64,000 nt of DNA from Callorhinus ursinus. Lineage: Eukaryota; Chordata; Mammalia; Carnivora; Otariidae. Below the pieces are notes generated by a model. That model was given only the letters and a program-made list of their open reading frames with translations. It made no database searches and was not told the origin of the DNA. The DNA lies in the NCBI RefSeq assembly GCF_003265705.1, contig NW_020312966.1, forward strand, positions 24,300,550 to 24,364,549, given 5' to 3'. Positions within the stretch are counted from its first letter, which is position 1. Every line of letters starts with the position of its first letter. The position numbers and the translations under genes were made by a program. Below, piece after piece: positions 47,450-59,626 of this stretch.

Positions 47450-50400
47450 GATCATGATTTTTGTTCTTAGAAACACATCCCAGATCAGCATTGTTCCCTC
47501 ATGGCTGGAGTTGAAACACTATATTCTGGACCTCAGATAGAAAGTCCACTCCATACTTTATGAACCAGCCCGAGTTTTGTTCAGTTAAACGGTTGCCTCT
47601 TTTCCAGGGGTGCTCCTAAAGGTGGGCTCCCAAAGTCAGGCCTGGACTGTGTTAGCAATCAGCTACTTAATAAGAGGCATTTCTATGGCAACAAAAGAAA
47701 AACACAGGTTAATGGTTGGAGCAAATGATCAGCCCCATGCTGCCACCGAGGTTTCTGGAAGCCAGGCCCAAGGCACCTCGATGCGGTGGGGGCAGGCAGG
47801 GGCCGTCCCACGGGTGTTCCTGCTCTGCCCTTTGAGTATCTCCTGATCTTCTCTCAACATGGGCTGTTGTGGTAATTTCTCTGAAGTTTACCTCAAGTTG
47901 TCTAGCTTCAGTCTGTAGGCCTTCAGGGGGAAAGGGCAGCTTCAGTTCCCAAAGACTGCCAAGTGAGAAAAAAATGGGACAAAACGGAAAACCTTTGTTT
48001 GGAGAGTCACGGTCACATACTCAAGGAAACCAGAAGAACTCAGGATCCAGCCCAGTTTCATCAGAAAACAGCACACACTCAAAGACCATCAGAACAAGAA
48101 GCTAACAAAAATGTGTTAGTGAAACAATGTTTTTCTCTAAAATCCCCCTAATTTCCATCAAGGATAGCTAAATTAAGATAAATTTGTTTGTAAAATAAGT
48201 CCAGTTTTCACAAAATTTGGTCTAATTATTTACATAAGTGCGGCAAGAATAGGGGTTGACCATGTCGACTCTTTAAAACCTGCTTTGCTGGAACTTTTCA
48301 TAAGGAAGTTCCTGACTGAACTTTTAATAGCCTATCAAGGCCAGAAGCCAAGCCAAATCCTTGCCATCAGACTTGACCTACAATACCCGTAGATTTGGGT
48401 GAATTCCTCCTCTCTTCTCAAGGTCCCCAAAATATCCTGAGGTTCCTGAGCCTGCCAGGAAGTGACCTTCCTTGCTCACCTGGTAAGGTTGCTGGGAACC
48501 CTGTAAGTAAGGTACCAGGCTGATTTTTTCCAAGGGCCTTTATTGGCTCCAACCTCAGTTCCTTAAAGCTGCCTGTTCATATCTGAGTCTTTACCTCTCA
48601 AAGATGACATTTCAGTCAAAGCCTTGGTAATATAACCATTGTTTCCAATTGTGTCCTGTTCCAAGCAGAAGAGATTTTTATTGAACTTATGGAAATGACT
48701 ATAATTGCCGTGAAAATAAAAACACTCACTGAGAGTTTCCAAATTCTGGAGGGATCGGGTAGGGAGAAAAAGACAAATGCTTCATATTTGTTTATAAAGA
48801 AATATTTTACCAAATTTCTGTAAGTTGTAGATACCTTAAAAGAAAACATTTTCCTAAATCTGGGAGAACAAACATTAGGGAATGGAATGTTTCAAACAAG
48901 AGTCATAACAACTACTATCATCTTCCTCGATCCATTCGGTCCTGCGTTAATTAATTCTTGTTCTGTTGGAATCCAGACTTCCCACCCGTTCTGGGAGTTC
49001 TTACTAGTACTGGGAGTTTAGTTTTATAATATTAAGGGAATCAGAAACCCGTATTTGTCAAAAGTTCTTTCCATGAATCTCCTTGAAGAAGAAAGACATT
49101 TGCAAGTGCGTCAGAGTAAAATAACAACCCTAAATGACAAAGACTCAAAAATAGCCAATGCTTAAAGATCTGATGAGAGTTCATTAAAATGCAATTCACA
49201 AGGAAATTGGGTTATTTCTGTGACACACAACAAAGAATTCCATACTAGAAATAGAAGCGATAACATTATGCCAGGACATATCAAAACTTTAGGAACTTCA
49301 TACAATTTCTGGAATAGTTGTATTAACAGCATTCCCTCATACACTATAACCTAAGAAGGCTTATTATCACTTACCTGACAATGCTTCTCTTGTAACTGAA
49401 CATACCAAATAAATGAGTCTAATTAGTCAAAAAGACTTCATATAGAATTTGAATTTGGGGAAGTCTGTCAAAAATATCAGAAGGTTTTAAAAGCACATGC
49501 CTGAAGAGGATCACAGATCATTATAAAACTGAATAATGATCTACTGAACTGAAGTGACAATAAAAGATTCTAAAGGCAAATACATTGTTGTTAGCAAAAT
49601 TTGCTCTTATAAGAACATTCCATTTTCTTAAGTAATCAAAGACCTGATAAAGACAAAACATAGAGACTGTTTTTCTATGCAGACTACATTAAAGATAAAG
49701 AAAAACTTCGCTTACAATTTCTTACTAAGAACACACCAATAATGTTAAGAAAACTTGATCACTTTAACAGAGAGAAAAACCAAAATCCATCTTGCACCAG
49801 TGTATTGTGGTATTAACACTCATGCATTCCACTCTTAGCCCTGACCACACAAAATTCCTTCCCTAAGATTCCTTTTTCACAGACTTTCTACAGCTTTCTT
49901 CTTTTACATTCGGATTTTGTCTATGTTTTTCCTCCTTAAACAACCAACCTCACTTTAGGACAAAACTAGTTATTTTTCCCTCAACAAAAAAATGCATCTC
50001 CATTCCTCATCCCTTTTCTCACCAAAAACACACATCTCATTCTCTCTGCATACAGACACGGTTCCCTTATTATTTCTAGTCGTTTCATCATATTTATTAG
50101 AATTCTTAACCCTTAGAAGCCTTAATTTCTAGTGAAAACTAAGAAGTAAACAACTATAAATTGTTACACCAGCATTCTTTATGTAAAATTTATGAATACA
50201 TTTAATAATTTTTAGAAACATATGCCTCTGCATAGCAAATTTCTCAGCATGGCACAAAACATGTTTACTAACATACCCAAAATCTTTAGTCTCTCTCTAA
50301 GAGAAAGTCAAAAGTAGATACACCTATGGTTAATCGTTAATGTTTCCGTACTTTATCATACTTGGAAATGATCTAGATATTTAATGCTATCCGTCATGTA

Positions 50401-50600
50401 ATTTAACTTAGCAAAACTAAGGTTTTAAGTTACCCCCCCCAAAAATTGGGGGAAACTATTAAGTAGACATAAATATTATTGAAAAGTTCATTTATAAACT
50501 TTTATCTTACATTTAATTAATTCACTTGCTCTTAATAATTATGTTTAGATCAGTCATGAAAATTCCATGAGACATCAGATAGAGACATGAAAATTTCATG
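47450..50600 (-). mobile_element. Retroviral 3' interior, degraded
   Basis: A 3.1-kb stretch without SINE or L1 signatures next to the polypurine tract. It has no ORF longer than 78 residues on either strand and becomes very AT-rich after 48600. I assign it to the provirus by position only. No env motif was recognised, so it may include unrelated DNA. Confidence 0.45.
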
Positions 50601-50796
50601 AGACATTAACCATCATCTCTGAGTTCTCTTTCTTGCTGACAAATTCTAGAAGAGGGATAATATGAGTTTATTTGACTTTTAGTAAACCTTGAGTAGAATA
50701 TAAGTATTATATTTAAAGCTGACCACTTTAAAGACATACCAGTTTTAATTAAACCATCTTCAATTTGTTTTGGGTTTTTCTTTCCCTTTTGGCTTT

Positions 50797-51120
50797 TTTT
50801 TTTTTTTTTTGAGGGTCCGCCCTGCTGCGGAAGACCTCTCCCTGCCTGGGAGGTCAGCACTTCCTGCTGGAGAAGCACCGTCCCTAGATCCCCGCACTCT
50901 GTCCCCTGGGTTCTGAGCTTGGCTGCCAGCCAGAGCCTGCTCCTGGCCTTTCCCACCTGCCTGATGGAGCCAGGGAGACCCAGGCTTCTGCTACCCCCCA
51001 GCCCCCTGCAGCAGCTGACCTTGCTCTGGGGAGAGCCCATGCTGGCGCTCTTCCACACTCACAGCCGGATGTCCTGAAAACAAGGCCAGACCCGGCCAGG
51101 GAATGACTGCCAACCACAGC
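50797..51120 (-). other. GC-rich segment ending in an A-run on the minus strand
   Basis: A T-run at 50797-50811 abuts a GC-rich block in an AT-rich setting. On the minus strand this looks like the 3' end of a retrocopy with a poly-A tail. The 150-residue minus ORF (50606-51058) runs through the A-run as lysines and shows no domain. Origin unknown. Confidence 0.35.
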
Positions 51121-51449
51121 CGCCCTTGGACACCCTTTCTTGATACATACACACGTTAATCTCACATGGGACCATCTCATCTCCACTGGGGAGGGCAGAC
51201 ACCCTGTCAGTCCTCTTTCTACCCTTCCCTACCCCAGCCCACGCTTCCATCCACATGTAACCCATGTGAACAAACCACTGTATCACTTCTGTCTTTCCTC
51301 CATGCTCACCCAACCATCACAACCAGTGTCAACTCAATCGCATATATATATTCATGCGGTGGGGTTTTTAGTCAATTTCACAGGGTCTTGTTTAAACCTT
51401 TCCTTACATTGCTCTGCTCAGTCGACCCCTCATGAAAGCTGACTTGGAT

Positions 51450-53260
51450 TGCACTAATGCATCTTTTTACCAGCGGCCTAATAGTCACTGCTATGAAAAT
51501 TCCATAATTTATTCACCCATCTTGTTAATCAGTATTGTTTTTTTACAACTATGAACCATACTTGCAATAAACATCACTAAAGATATACTTTTACGTACTA
51601 TGTTTTCATTTCTTAAAGACTGAGTCTAAGACGAGGGGTTGATTGGCTGAAGGGTACAGGCATTTAACAGTGACCAGACCGTTTTCTAAAAAAGCTGTAA
51701 CCATTCACATTCCCACCAGCAATACCCACATTCTGCTTGCTCATCAGCAGTAGATATTTTCACTCTTTCCAGTCTGAAAAGAATAAAGAGATACCTAATT
51801 GTATGTCACTTTAATTTGTATTTCTCTATTATTGAGTTCCCAAATCTTTTCCTGTGGGTGCTGAACACATGGATCTGCTCTTCTACAAACTGCCTTTCTG
51901 CATCTTTCACTCATTTTTTTTTCTTCTGGGCTCTTCTTTCTTCTCATCAAGTTGGAAGAGCCATTGTATATGATATACATAGGCTCTCTCTTTCCTGTAC
52001 TGTAAACAGTATTTTCCAGTTCTGTTCTTTGCTGACTGACTCCGCTTACTAGATCTTTGCGTACAAAGGTTCCCTAGTCAAACACAGTCAGACAGGTCTC
52101 TCACTTAGAGCTTCGGAGTTTCCAGCTTCCCGTTGCTAGGATGTCCTACATTTTTTTGCGAGAGTTTTACATCTGTACCTTTATATTAAATATTGAATTC
52201 CCCTAGAATTTATTTATATGTGTAAGTTAAGGGTCCAATATCTTTTTCTTCCAGACAGTTGGACATTCCAGCACCATTGACTCAATAATTCATTCTTCCC
52301 ATTGAAATCCTGCCCAGGTCAGCTATTAAATTCCCTTTTATCTCAGAATCTATTTGTGTTCTGGTCCACTAATCTGTTTATTCCTGCACTAATACCCTAT
52401 TGATTTGATAATGGTAGCGCCATAGTATCTGCTGATATTTTGTCAGAAAAATGTGTGCTCAAGTATTACTCTTATTCTTCACCCTTTTTTTAAAAAAATA
52501 TTTTATTTATTTATTTGAGAGAGAGAGAGAGAGCACAAGTAGGGGGAGGAGCAGAGGGAGAGGGAGACGGAGACTCCCCGCTGAGCAGGGAGCCCTACCC
52601 GGGGCTTGATCCCACAACCCTGAGATCATGACCTGAGCCAAAGGCAGACACTTAACCAGCTAAGCCACCCAGGCATCCCTGTTTTTCATATTTAAAACTA
52701 TTCTTCAGCATTTATTCTCCTAACAAAGCTGAGATGTCATCCAATTAAAAAAAAAAAAAAAACCTAAAGGATCCTAAGTGCAAATTAATTCATACGTTAA
52801 TTTTCAGAGCAGGAGATCTCTATTAGTTCAGAACTTGCTTTACAGTCTTCAATAAGACCTTCTAGTCTTCACAAAGGCTTTGTGCCTTTATTAAATTTTT
52901 TCCCATGGTTTGTGGGTTTTGCGTTATCATGAATGGAAAATTTTCCTTTTTATATCACTAAGTACTTATTCCACTATAGAAGATTTTTCTGCATTTCACA
53001 ATATCCAGCCACCTGATCAAATTTTTTTATTCCATTTTTAAATCTCTTGGATTTTCTAGAAACATAATCCCATTGCAAAGTTTTCTCTCTTCTTTTCCAA
53101 TCTTTGTAATTCCATTTCCTCGTTTTCCTGCACGTATTAACACCACAAAGAATAATGATGGTGGTAGCAGACACCCATCTGGTACCTGATTTTAACTGGC
53201 AATATTTTTAGAGCTGCTATTTAGCAAAGCTTTGTCACTGAGTTTAGTAAATACGTTTTA
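51450..53260 (-). mobile_element. Old L1/HAL1, minus strand
   Basis: Antisense L1 order: CCATAATTTATTCACCCATC, CATTCACATTCCCACCAGCAA, TTTGTATTTCTCTATTATTGAG, TTAAGGGTCCAATATCTTTTTCTTCC, CCATTGACTCAATAATTCATTC. A SINE at 52491-52679 interrupts it. Confidence 0.75.
52491..52679 (-). mobile_element. Carnivore SINE (minus strand)
   Basis: Tail ATATTTTATTTATTTATTTGAG, (GA)n, head TAAGCCACCCAGGCATCCC. No convincing TSD was found. Confidence 0.92.
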
Positions 53261-53565
53261 ATATACTTAGCAACCACTTATTCTTGGTTCTGAGACCCCC
53301 ACTCCCCAACCAAGTCAATGTCATTCCCACATGTTCCCCAATGTCCTTAAAGCACAGCCCACGATGCTTGGAAGCATAGCCCATATGCATCATACATACG
53401 CATGTACAACTCACCGTCTTGGGCCTCCTCTGCCCAGCCTGGAGGTTTCAGTGCCTGAGCAAGCTGGGGATCGCTCTTTTAATCAGAATTCATTGAGCTG
53501 AAAAGCAGCATCACAAAATCAGGAGCTGCCATGATGCCCTGAAATCAGAAGCTTGTTAATCCCAC

Positions 53566-54324
53566 CTGGCGTGAGGAGCAAAGATCCATCAGGAGTGAAA
53601 CAAGTCTAGGGATGAACGACTTCATGCCGTCATCATGAGACATCTGGTAACTTCTTCCCTCTCCTTCAGCCCCTCTTCCAGAGAGCATTTTCAAGGCATT
53701 AGAAGTCACACGTCTTCTGGATGCTGTATGCCCTCAGGTTCCTGTCCCAGCTCAGAGCAGCAACATGCTGACCCAAGGGTCTCACATTATTCCTTTTATT
53801 TATATTCCTATCCCTGGACATACCTTGTATATTCATTAAAAATGGAGATCTTTTGTCCTTTACTGACATCCCATGGGATGGTTCTCCACAGAGGCAGAGG
53901 CATTAAATTCCCATCGGTAGCCCAGCAAATATCATACACATCTTCTAAGTATTCCCCCAGGATTTATAACAGTCCAATTCTCTTCAAACAGCTGAGCCTC
54001 CTCCTCGTCCTGAAAAGCAATCTATTTTGGCACCTTGTTATCATTTACTGTCCACAACAGACTGATAGCACCATCTCCTCCTGATGCTAAAATTTCCCCA
54101 TTTGGAGAAACATGCATGATCCTGACAGCTTTGGTATGATGAGCAAGAGTGGACAAAAATTTAACAATTCCATCGGGTCCTTTTTCCGCCTTCCAGATCC
54201 TAACAGCGATGTTCGCACCTGCAGACGCCAGTCTGTGGATCCTCCCAGCTGTGCCGTGCTGGATGTCCAGGCTGGACACGAGCTCCTTCTTACACCAGGC
54301 TATTTCACAAATAATGACTTTCAT
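53566..54324 (-). pseudogene. CHAF1B: CHAF1B processed pseudogene (N-terminal WD40 part)
   Basis: From ATG at 54324 the minus strand encodes [10 protein letters not shown], then [26 protein letters not shown] and [13 protein letters not shown], the first WD repeats of CAF-1 subunit B (p60). A stop follows at residue 101. Homology continues through frameshifts: WATDGN (near 53910), [13 protein letters not shown] (near 53840) and the LLLTP region (near 53570). The span of 759 bases equals roughly the first 250 codons of the about 560-residue protein, with no introns, so it is a retrocopy. Homology stops at CCAG|GTGGGA (53566/53565), which looks like a splice donor. An A-run at 54342-54354 lies just upstream of the start. 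It cannot encode a working chaperone subunit. Confidence 0.88.
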
Positions 54325-54576
54325 CCTCCCGAGTCTTGGAGCAAAAAAAAAAAAATCCCTCGGGCATCGTTCTTTTCCCTAAGACAGGAAAGCTGCAGGG
54401 ATGCACCTGAGTTTTTATTTATTGAAGATTAATCCTAGCTTATGTAAACTTGAGACTTATTTGGGTTCATTTCTATTATATTTTTGCAAATTTAATTTAT
54501 ATAAGCACCTTATTTTCTTGACGCCAATTCAATGGAGCTCTTTTAGAAATTAATTTTACCAATACCATCGGGAGGT

Positions 54577-55468
54577 AGAAAAAAACACTCTCTTCAACAA
54601 ATGGTGTTGGGAAAACTGGACTGAAGCATGCAAAAGAATGAAACTGAACCACTTTCTTACAGCATACACAAAAATAAACTCAAAATGGATTAAGGATCTA
54701 AATGTAAGACCTGAAATCATAAAAATCCTAGAAGAGAACACAGGCAGTAATTTCTCTGACATCAGCTTTAGCAACATTTTTCTAGAGATGTCTCCTGAGG
54801 CAAGAGAAATAAAAACAAAAACAAACTATTAGGACCATAACAAAACAAAAATCTTCTGCACAGCCAAGTAAACAATCAACAAGACTAAAAGACAACCGAC
54901 AGAACGGGAGGAGACATTTGCAAATGACATATCTGATAAAGGGACAGTGTCCAAAATATATAGAGAACTTATACAAACCAACACCCAAAAAACAATCTGA
55001 TTAAAATAGGCAGAAGAAATAACCAGACATTTCTCCAAAGGAGACATACAAATGGCCAACAGACACATGAAAAGATGTTCAACATCCTTCATCATCAGGG
55101 AAATGCAAATCAAAACTACAATGAGCTATCACTTCACACCTCTGAGAATGGCTAAAATCAAAAACACAAGAAACAAGTGTTGGTGAGAATGTGGAGAAAA
55201 AAGAACCCTCGTGCACTGTTGGTGGGAGTGCAAACTGGTACAGTCGCTCTGGAAAACAGTATGGAGGTTCTTCAGAATATTAAAAATAGAGCTACCCTAC
55301 AATCCAGCAACTGCACTACTGGGTAGAGAATACAAAAAGAATACAAAAATGGTAATAAAGAGATATAGGTGCATCCCTATGTTTACTGCAGCATTACCTA
55401 CAAGAGCCAAATTATGGAAGCAGTCCAAGTGTCCATCGACTGATCATTGAATAAAGAAGAGGTGGTGT
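54577..55468 (+). mobile_element. L1 copy 1, 5' part (host of the nested L1)
   Basis: ORF2 C-terminal portion from ACTCTCTTCAACAAATGGTG to AATAAAGAAGAGGTGGTGT, with stops. Its continuation is at 58323-58760, on the other side of the inserted L1. Confidence 0.9.
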
Positions 55469-57224
55469 ACAGTCATTTAAAGAAGAGTTAATACATATTC
55501 TTCTCAAACTGTTTCAAAAAATAGAAATGGAGGCAAAACTTCCAAACTCATTCTACAAGGCCAGCATTACCTTGATTCTAAAACCAAAGACCCCACTAAA
55601 AAGGAGAATTACAGGCCAATATCCCTGATGAACATGGATGTGAAAATTCTCAACAAGATACCAGCAAATTGAATTCAGCAATACATTAAAAGAATTATTC
55701 ACCACAATCAAATGGGATTTATTCCTGGGCTGCAGGGCTGGTTCAATATCACAAATCCACCAATGTGATATATACCATGTTAATAAAAGAAAGGATAAGA
55801 ACCCATGATCCTCTCAAAGAAGAAAAACAAGCATGTGACAAATACAGCACCCATTCTTGATAAAGAGCCTCAACAAACTAGGGATAGAGGGAACATAGCT
55901 CAACATCATAAAGGCCATATACAAAAGACTCAGAGCTAATATCCTCAATTGGGAAAAACTGAGAGCTTTTCCCCTAAGGTCAGGAGCACAACAGGAATGT
56001 CCACTCTCACTATGACTATTTAACATAGTACTGGAAGTCTTAGCCTCAGCGACCAGACAACAAAAAGAAATAAAAGGCATCCAAATCAGCAAGGAAGAAG
56101 TCAAACTTTCACTCTTTGCAGATGACATGATACTCTATGTAGAAAACCCAAAAAACTCCACCAAAAAATTGCTAGAACTGATACAGGAATTCAGCAAAGT
56201 TGCAGGATATAAAATCAACGCACAGAAGTCTGTTGCACTTCTATACACAAACAATGAAGGAGCATAAAGAAAAATTCAAGTAATTGATCCTATTTACAAT
56301 TGCAGCAAAAATAATAAGATACCTAGGAATAAATCTAAACAAAGAGGTAAAAGATCTGTACTCTGAAAACTATAGAACACTTATGAAAGAAATTGAAGAG
56401 GACACAAAGAAATGGGAAGAAATTCCAAGCTCATGGATTGGAAAAACAAACATTGTTAAAATGTCTACACTACCCAAAGCAATCTACACATTTAATGTAA
56501 TCCCTACCAAAATACCCCCAGCATTTTTCACAGAGCTAGAATAAATGGATCCTGAAATTTGTATAGAACCACAAAAGACCCCAAATAGTTAAAGGACTGT
56601 TGAAAAAGAAAACCAAAGCGAGAGGCATCATGATTCCAGACTTCAAGCTCTATTACAAAGATGTAATCATCAAGACAGTATGGTACTGGCACAAAAACAG
56701 ACACACAGATCAATGGATCAGAATAAAGAACCCAGAAATGGACTCTCAACTCTATGGTCAACTAATCTTCGACAAGGCAGGAAAGAATATCCAATGGAAA
56801 AAAGACAGTCTCTTCAACAAATGGTGTTGAGAAAACTGGACAGCCACATGCAGAAGAATGAAACTGAACCACTTGTTACACCATACACAAAAATAAATTC
56901 AAAATGGATGAAAGACCTAAATGTGAAACAGGAAACCATCAAAATCCTAGAGGAGAACACAGGCAGCAACCTCTTTGACCTCAACCATAGCAACTTCCTA
57001 CTAGACACATCTCCAGAGGCAAGGGGAACAAAAGCAAAAATGAACTATTGGGACCTCATCAAGATAAAAAGCTTCTGCACAGCAAAGGAAACAATCAACA
57101 AAACTAAAAAGCAGCCTACAGAATGGGGGAAAATATTTGCAAATGCCATATCTGATAAAGGGATAGTATCTAAAATCTATAAAAAACTTATCAAACTCAA
57201 CACCCAAAAAATAAATAATCCAGT

Positions 57225-57805
57225 TATAAACAATGGGGTGCCATGTACCCCTTTGAATCTGTATTTTTTTAAAGATTTTATTTATTTATTTGACACTGAG
57301 AGAGAGAGAAAGAAAGTGAGTGCACAAGCAGGGAGAATGGCAGAGAAAGAGGGAGAAGCAGACTCCCTGCAGAGCAGGGAGCCTGATGCAGGACTCCATA
57401 CCAGGACCCTGAGATCATGACCTGATCCGAAGGCAGTTGCTAAACTGACTGAGCCACCCAGGCGCCCCTGAATCTGTATTTTTATATCCTTTGAGTAAAT
57501 ACCTTGTAGTGCTATTGCTGGATCATAGGGCAGTTCTATTTTTAGAACTTTAAAAAAATTTTTTAACTTTTAGAGGAACCTTCATACTGTTCTCCATATA
57601 GTTTACATTCCCACCAACAGTGCGAGAGTGTTTCCCTTTCTTCGCATCCTCTCCAACACCTGTTGTTTCTTGTGTTGTTAATTTTAGCCATTCTGACAGG
57701 TATGAAGTGGTCTCTCATTGTGGTTTTGATTTGTGTTTCCCTGATGATGAGTGATGTTAAGCATCTTTTCATGTGTCTGTTGGCCATCGCACCCCATTGT
57801 TTATA
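57225..57805. other. Inverted segment inside L1 copy 2, with 17-bp inverted repeats
   Basis: 57225-57241 (TATAAACAATGGGGTGC) is the exact reverse complement of 57789-57805. Between them the L1 text runs antisense (CATTCCCACCAACAGTG, CATGTGTCTGTTGGCCAT), then returns to sense (TTTATAGCGGCAATGTCC). Confidence 0.9.
57254..57483 (-). mobile_element. Carnivore SINE (minus strand) with TSD, inside the inverted segment
   Basis: The SINE is 57269-57468. Perfect TSD TGAATCTGTATTTTT at 57254-57268 and 57469-57483. Confidence 0.95.
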
Positions 57806-58322
57806 GCGGCAATGTCCACAATAGCCAAAATATGGAAAGAACCCAGATGTCCATCAACAGATGAATGGATAAAGATGTGGTATATATGTACAATGGAATA
57901 CTATTCAGCCATCAAAAAATGAAATCTTGCCATTTGCAGCAGCATGGATGGGGCAAAACTGTATTATGCTAAGCAAAATAAATCAGTCAGAGAAAGACAA
58001 ATACCATATGATTTCAGTCACTTGTGGAATTTAGGAAACAAAACAGATGAACATATAGGAAGGGGAGGGAAGAAGAGAGAGGGAAGCAAACTGTAAGAGA
58101 CTCTTCACTATAGAGAACAAACAGGGTTGATGGAGGGAGGTGGGTGGGGGGATGGGCTAGATGGGTGATGGGTATTAAGGAGGGCACTTGTTATGATGAG
58201 CACAAAGTGATGAATCACCAAATTCTACTGAAACCAATACTGCATTACAAGTGAACTAGCTAGAATTTAAAGAAAAAATTGAGAAAAAAATTAAAAATTA
58301 AAAAATAAAGAAGAGGTGGTGT

Positions 58323-58815
58323 GTAAGCACACACACACACGTGTGCGCGCACACACACACAATGGAATGTTATTCAGCCACAAAAAAAGAATGAAATCTT
58401 GCCATTTGCAATGACACGGATGGAGCTAGAGAGTATAAGGCTAAGCAAAATAAGTCAGTCAGAGAAAGACAAATGCCAGATGATCTCACTCATCTGTGGA
58501 ATTTAAGAAACAAAATAAATGAGCAAAGGGGGTAAAGAAGAGACAGACAAGCCAAGAAACAGACTCTTAACTACAGAGAACAAACTGATGGTTATCAGAA
58601 GGGAGGCAGGTGGGAGGGATGGGGAAACAGGTGATGGGGATGAAGGAGGGCACTTGTAATGAGCACCGGGTCATGTATGAAGTGTTGAATCACTACACTG
58701 TACACCTGAAACTGATACTACACTGTAATGTTAACTACACCAGAAAAAAATAAAATTAAATTAAAATTAAATAAATAAATAAAATAAAAAATGAAATGAA
58801 ATGAAATGAAGCCTG
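58323..58815 (+). mobile_element. L1 copy 1, 3' part with simple-repeat tail
   Basis: Continues ORF2 end and 3'UTR (TTATTCAGCCACAAAAAAAG, GGTTATCAGAAGGG, GTACACCTGAAACTGATAC). It ends in AAATTAAAATTAAATAAATA and (AAATG)n to about 58812. A (CA)n-GTGTGCGCGC-(CA)n palindromic alternating tract lies at 58327-58361. Confidence 0.88.
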
Positions 58816-59490
58816 GGTGGCTGGAGGCTCTAGAGGAACCTCCAGGTTGTCTAACTATTACAGAATGAAGTGCAGCCAAACCAGGATACCTAGGTGGAGG
58901 GCAGGAGAGAGAGACAGAGGAGGAGGAGCTGTAGTGGTTTCTCAGTGAGCTTTTTAGATAGTCTCTGAGAGAGGTCAGACTCAGCTCTAGAAGGTTTAGG
59001 GTTATTCTCTTATAAGGAAGCAAGCTGAAAATCATCTCATTTCTTGGAGACTTCCAAACACCAACTGAAATATGCTTCCTATTCAAATTGCTTGGTTTCC
59101 TTTTCTTTTTCCAATTGTGTATGCAAATAAACTAATTTGGGGATCTCAAAAGATGGCTAGAGTGACCACTCCAACAACAGCTCAGCTGGGTCCAGTAAGA
59201 CTAAAACTGACATAAAATGGATTCACAACATATAACCCAGCTGGGGCTCCAGGCAAGGGCTCTCTCCAGCAGCGATTTTCCAAAACAAAGACCCTGTTGA
59301 GTATTAACCAGACAGAAGAACATAGCTCTGTTGTTCAGGCAGACAGACAGACAGAAGCTGTCCCCAGAAAGATACCCAAATAAAATTAAGCTGACTCTCA
59401 ACCAAAAAGAGGAAGGTCCAGAACTGAGAGGACTCACCACTGGAACTCAGAGCCATTGGGGGGGTACTATCAGAGCGCAATGGCTCAAAT
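58816..59490 (-). mobile_element. Presumed retroviral 5' leader/gag-side interior
   Basis: Non-L1, non-SINE sequence between L1 copy 1 and the primer-binding-site end of the provirus. It is assigned by position. A 122-residue minus ORF (58718-59086) shows no domain I can name. A (CAGA)n motif lies at 59338-59353. Confidence 0.4.
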
Positions 59491-59495
59491 CTATG

Positions 59496-59603
59496 CAGGC
59501 TTCCCGCTGAGCAGGGAGCCCGATGTGGGGCTCCATCCCAGGACCCCGGGAACATGACCTGAGCCAAAGGCAGGTGCCTCACCGACTGAGCCACCCAGGC
59601 GTC
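59496..59603 (-). mobile_element. Truncated carnivore SINE (minus strand) beside the primer binding site
   Basis: The head end (ACTGAGCCACCCAGGCGTCCC) and body to CTTCCCGCTGAGCAGG are present. The CT-rich part and A tail are missing on the left. Its head stops a few bases from the primer binding site. Confidence 0.88.
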
Positions 59604-59608
59604 CCTGG

Positions 59609-59626
59609 ATCTCACTTCTGACACTA
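59609..59626 (-). other. Retroviral primer binding site, tRNA-Leu type
   Basis: The element strand reads TAGTGTCAGAAGTGAGAT. It matches the complement of the 3' end of a tRNA-Leu (TGGTGTCAGAAGTGGGAT, known from ERV-L-type elements) at 16 of 18 positions and lies directly downstream of the 5' LTR. Confidence 0.7.

Larger units (their letters stand above)
55450..58322 (+). mobile_element. L1 copy 2 nested in L1 copy 1, with 19-bp TSD
   Basis: The insertion is 55469-58303. AATAAAGAAGAGGTGGTGT occurs at 55450-55468 and again at 58304-58322, a perfect 19-bp TSD that also restores the host L1 reading order. Copy 2 is 5'-truncated within the RT region. It has an intact FADDM motif (56115-56130), several stops, an internal inversion (57242-57788) and its own A-rich tail (58262-58303). 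Confidence 0.93.
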
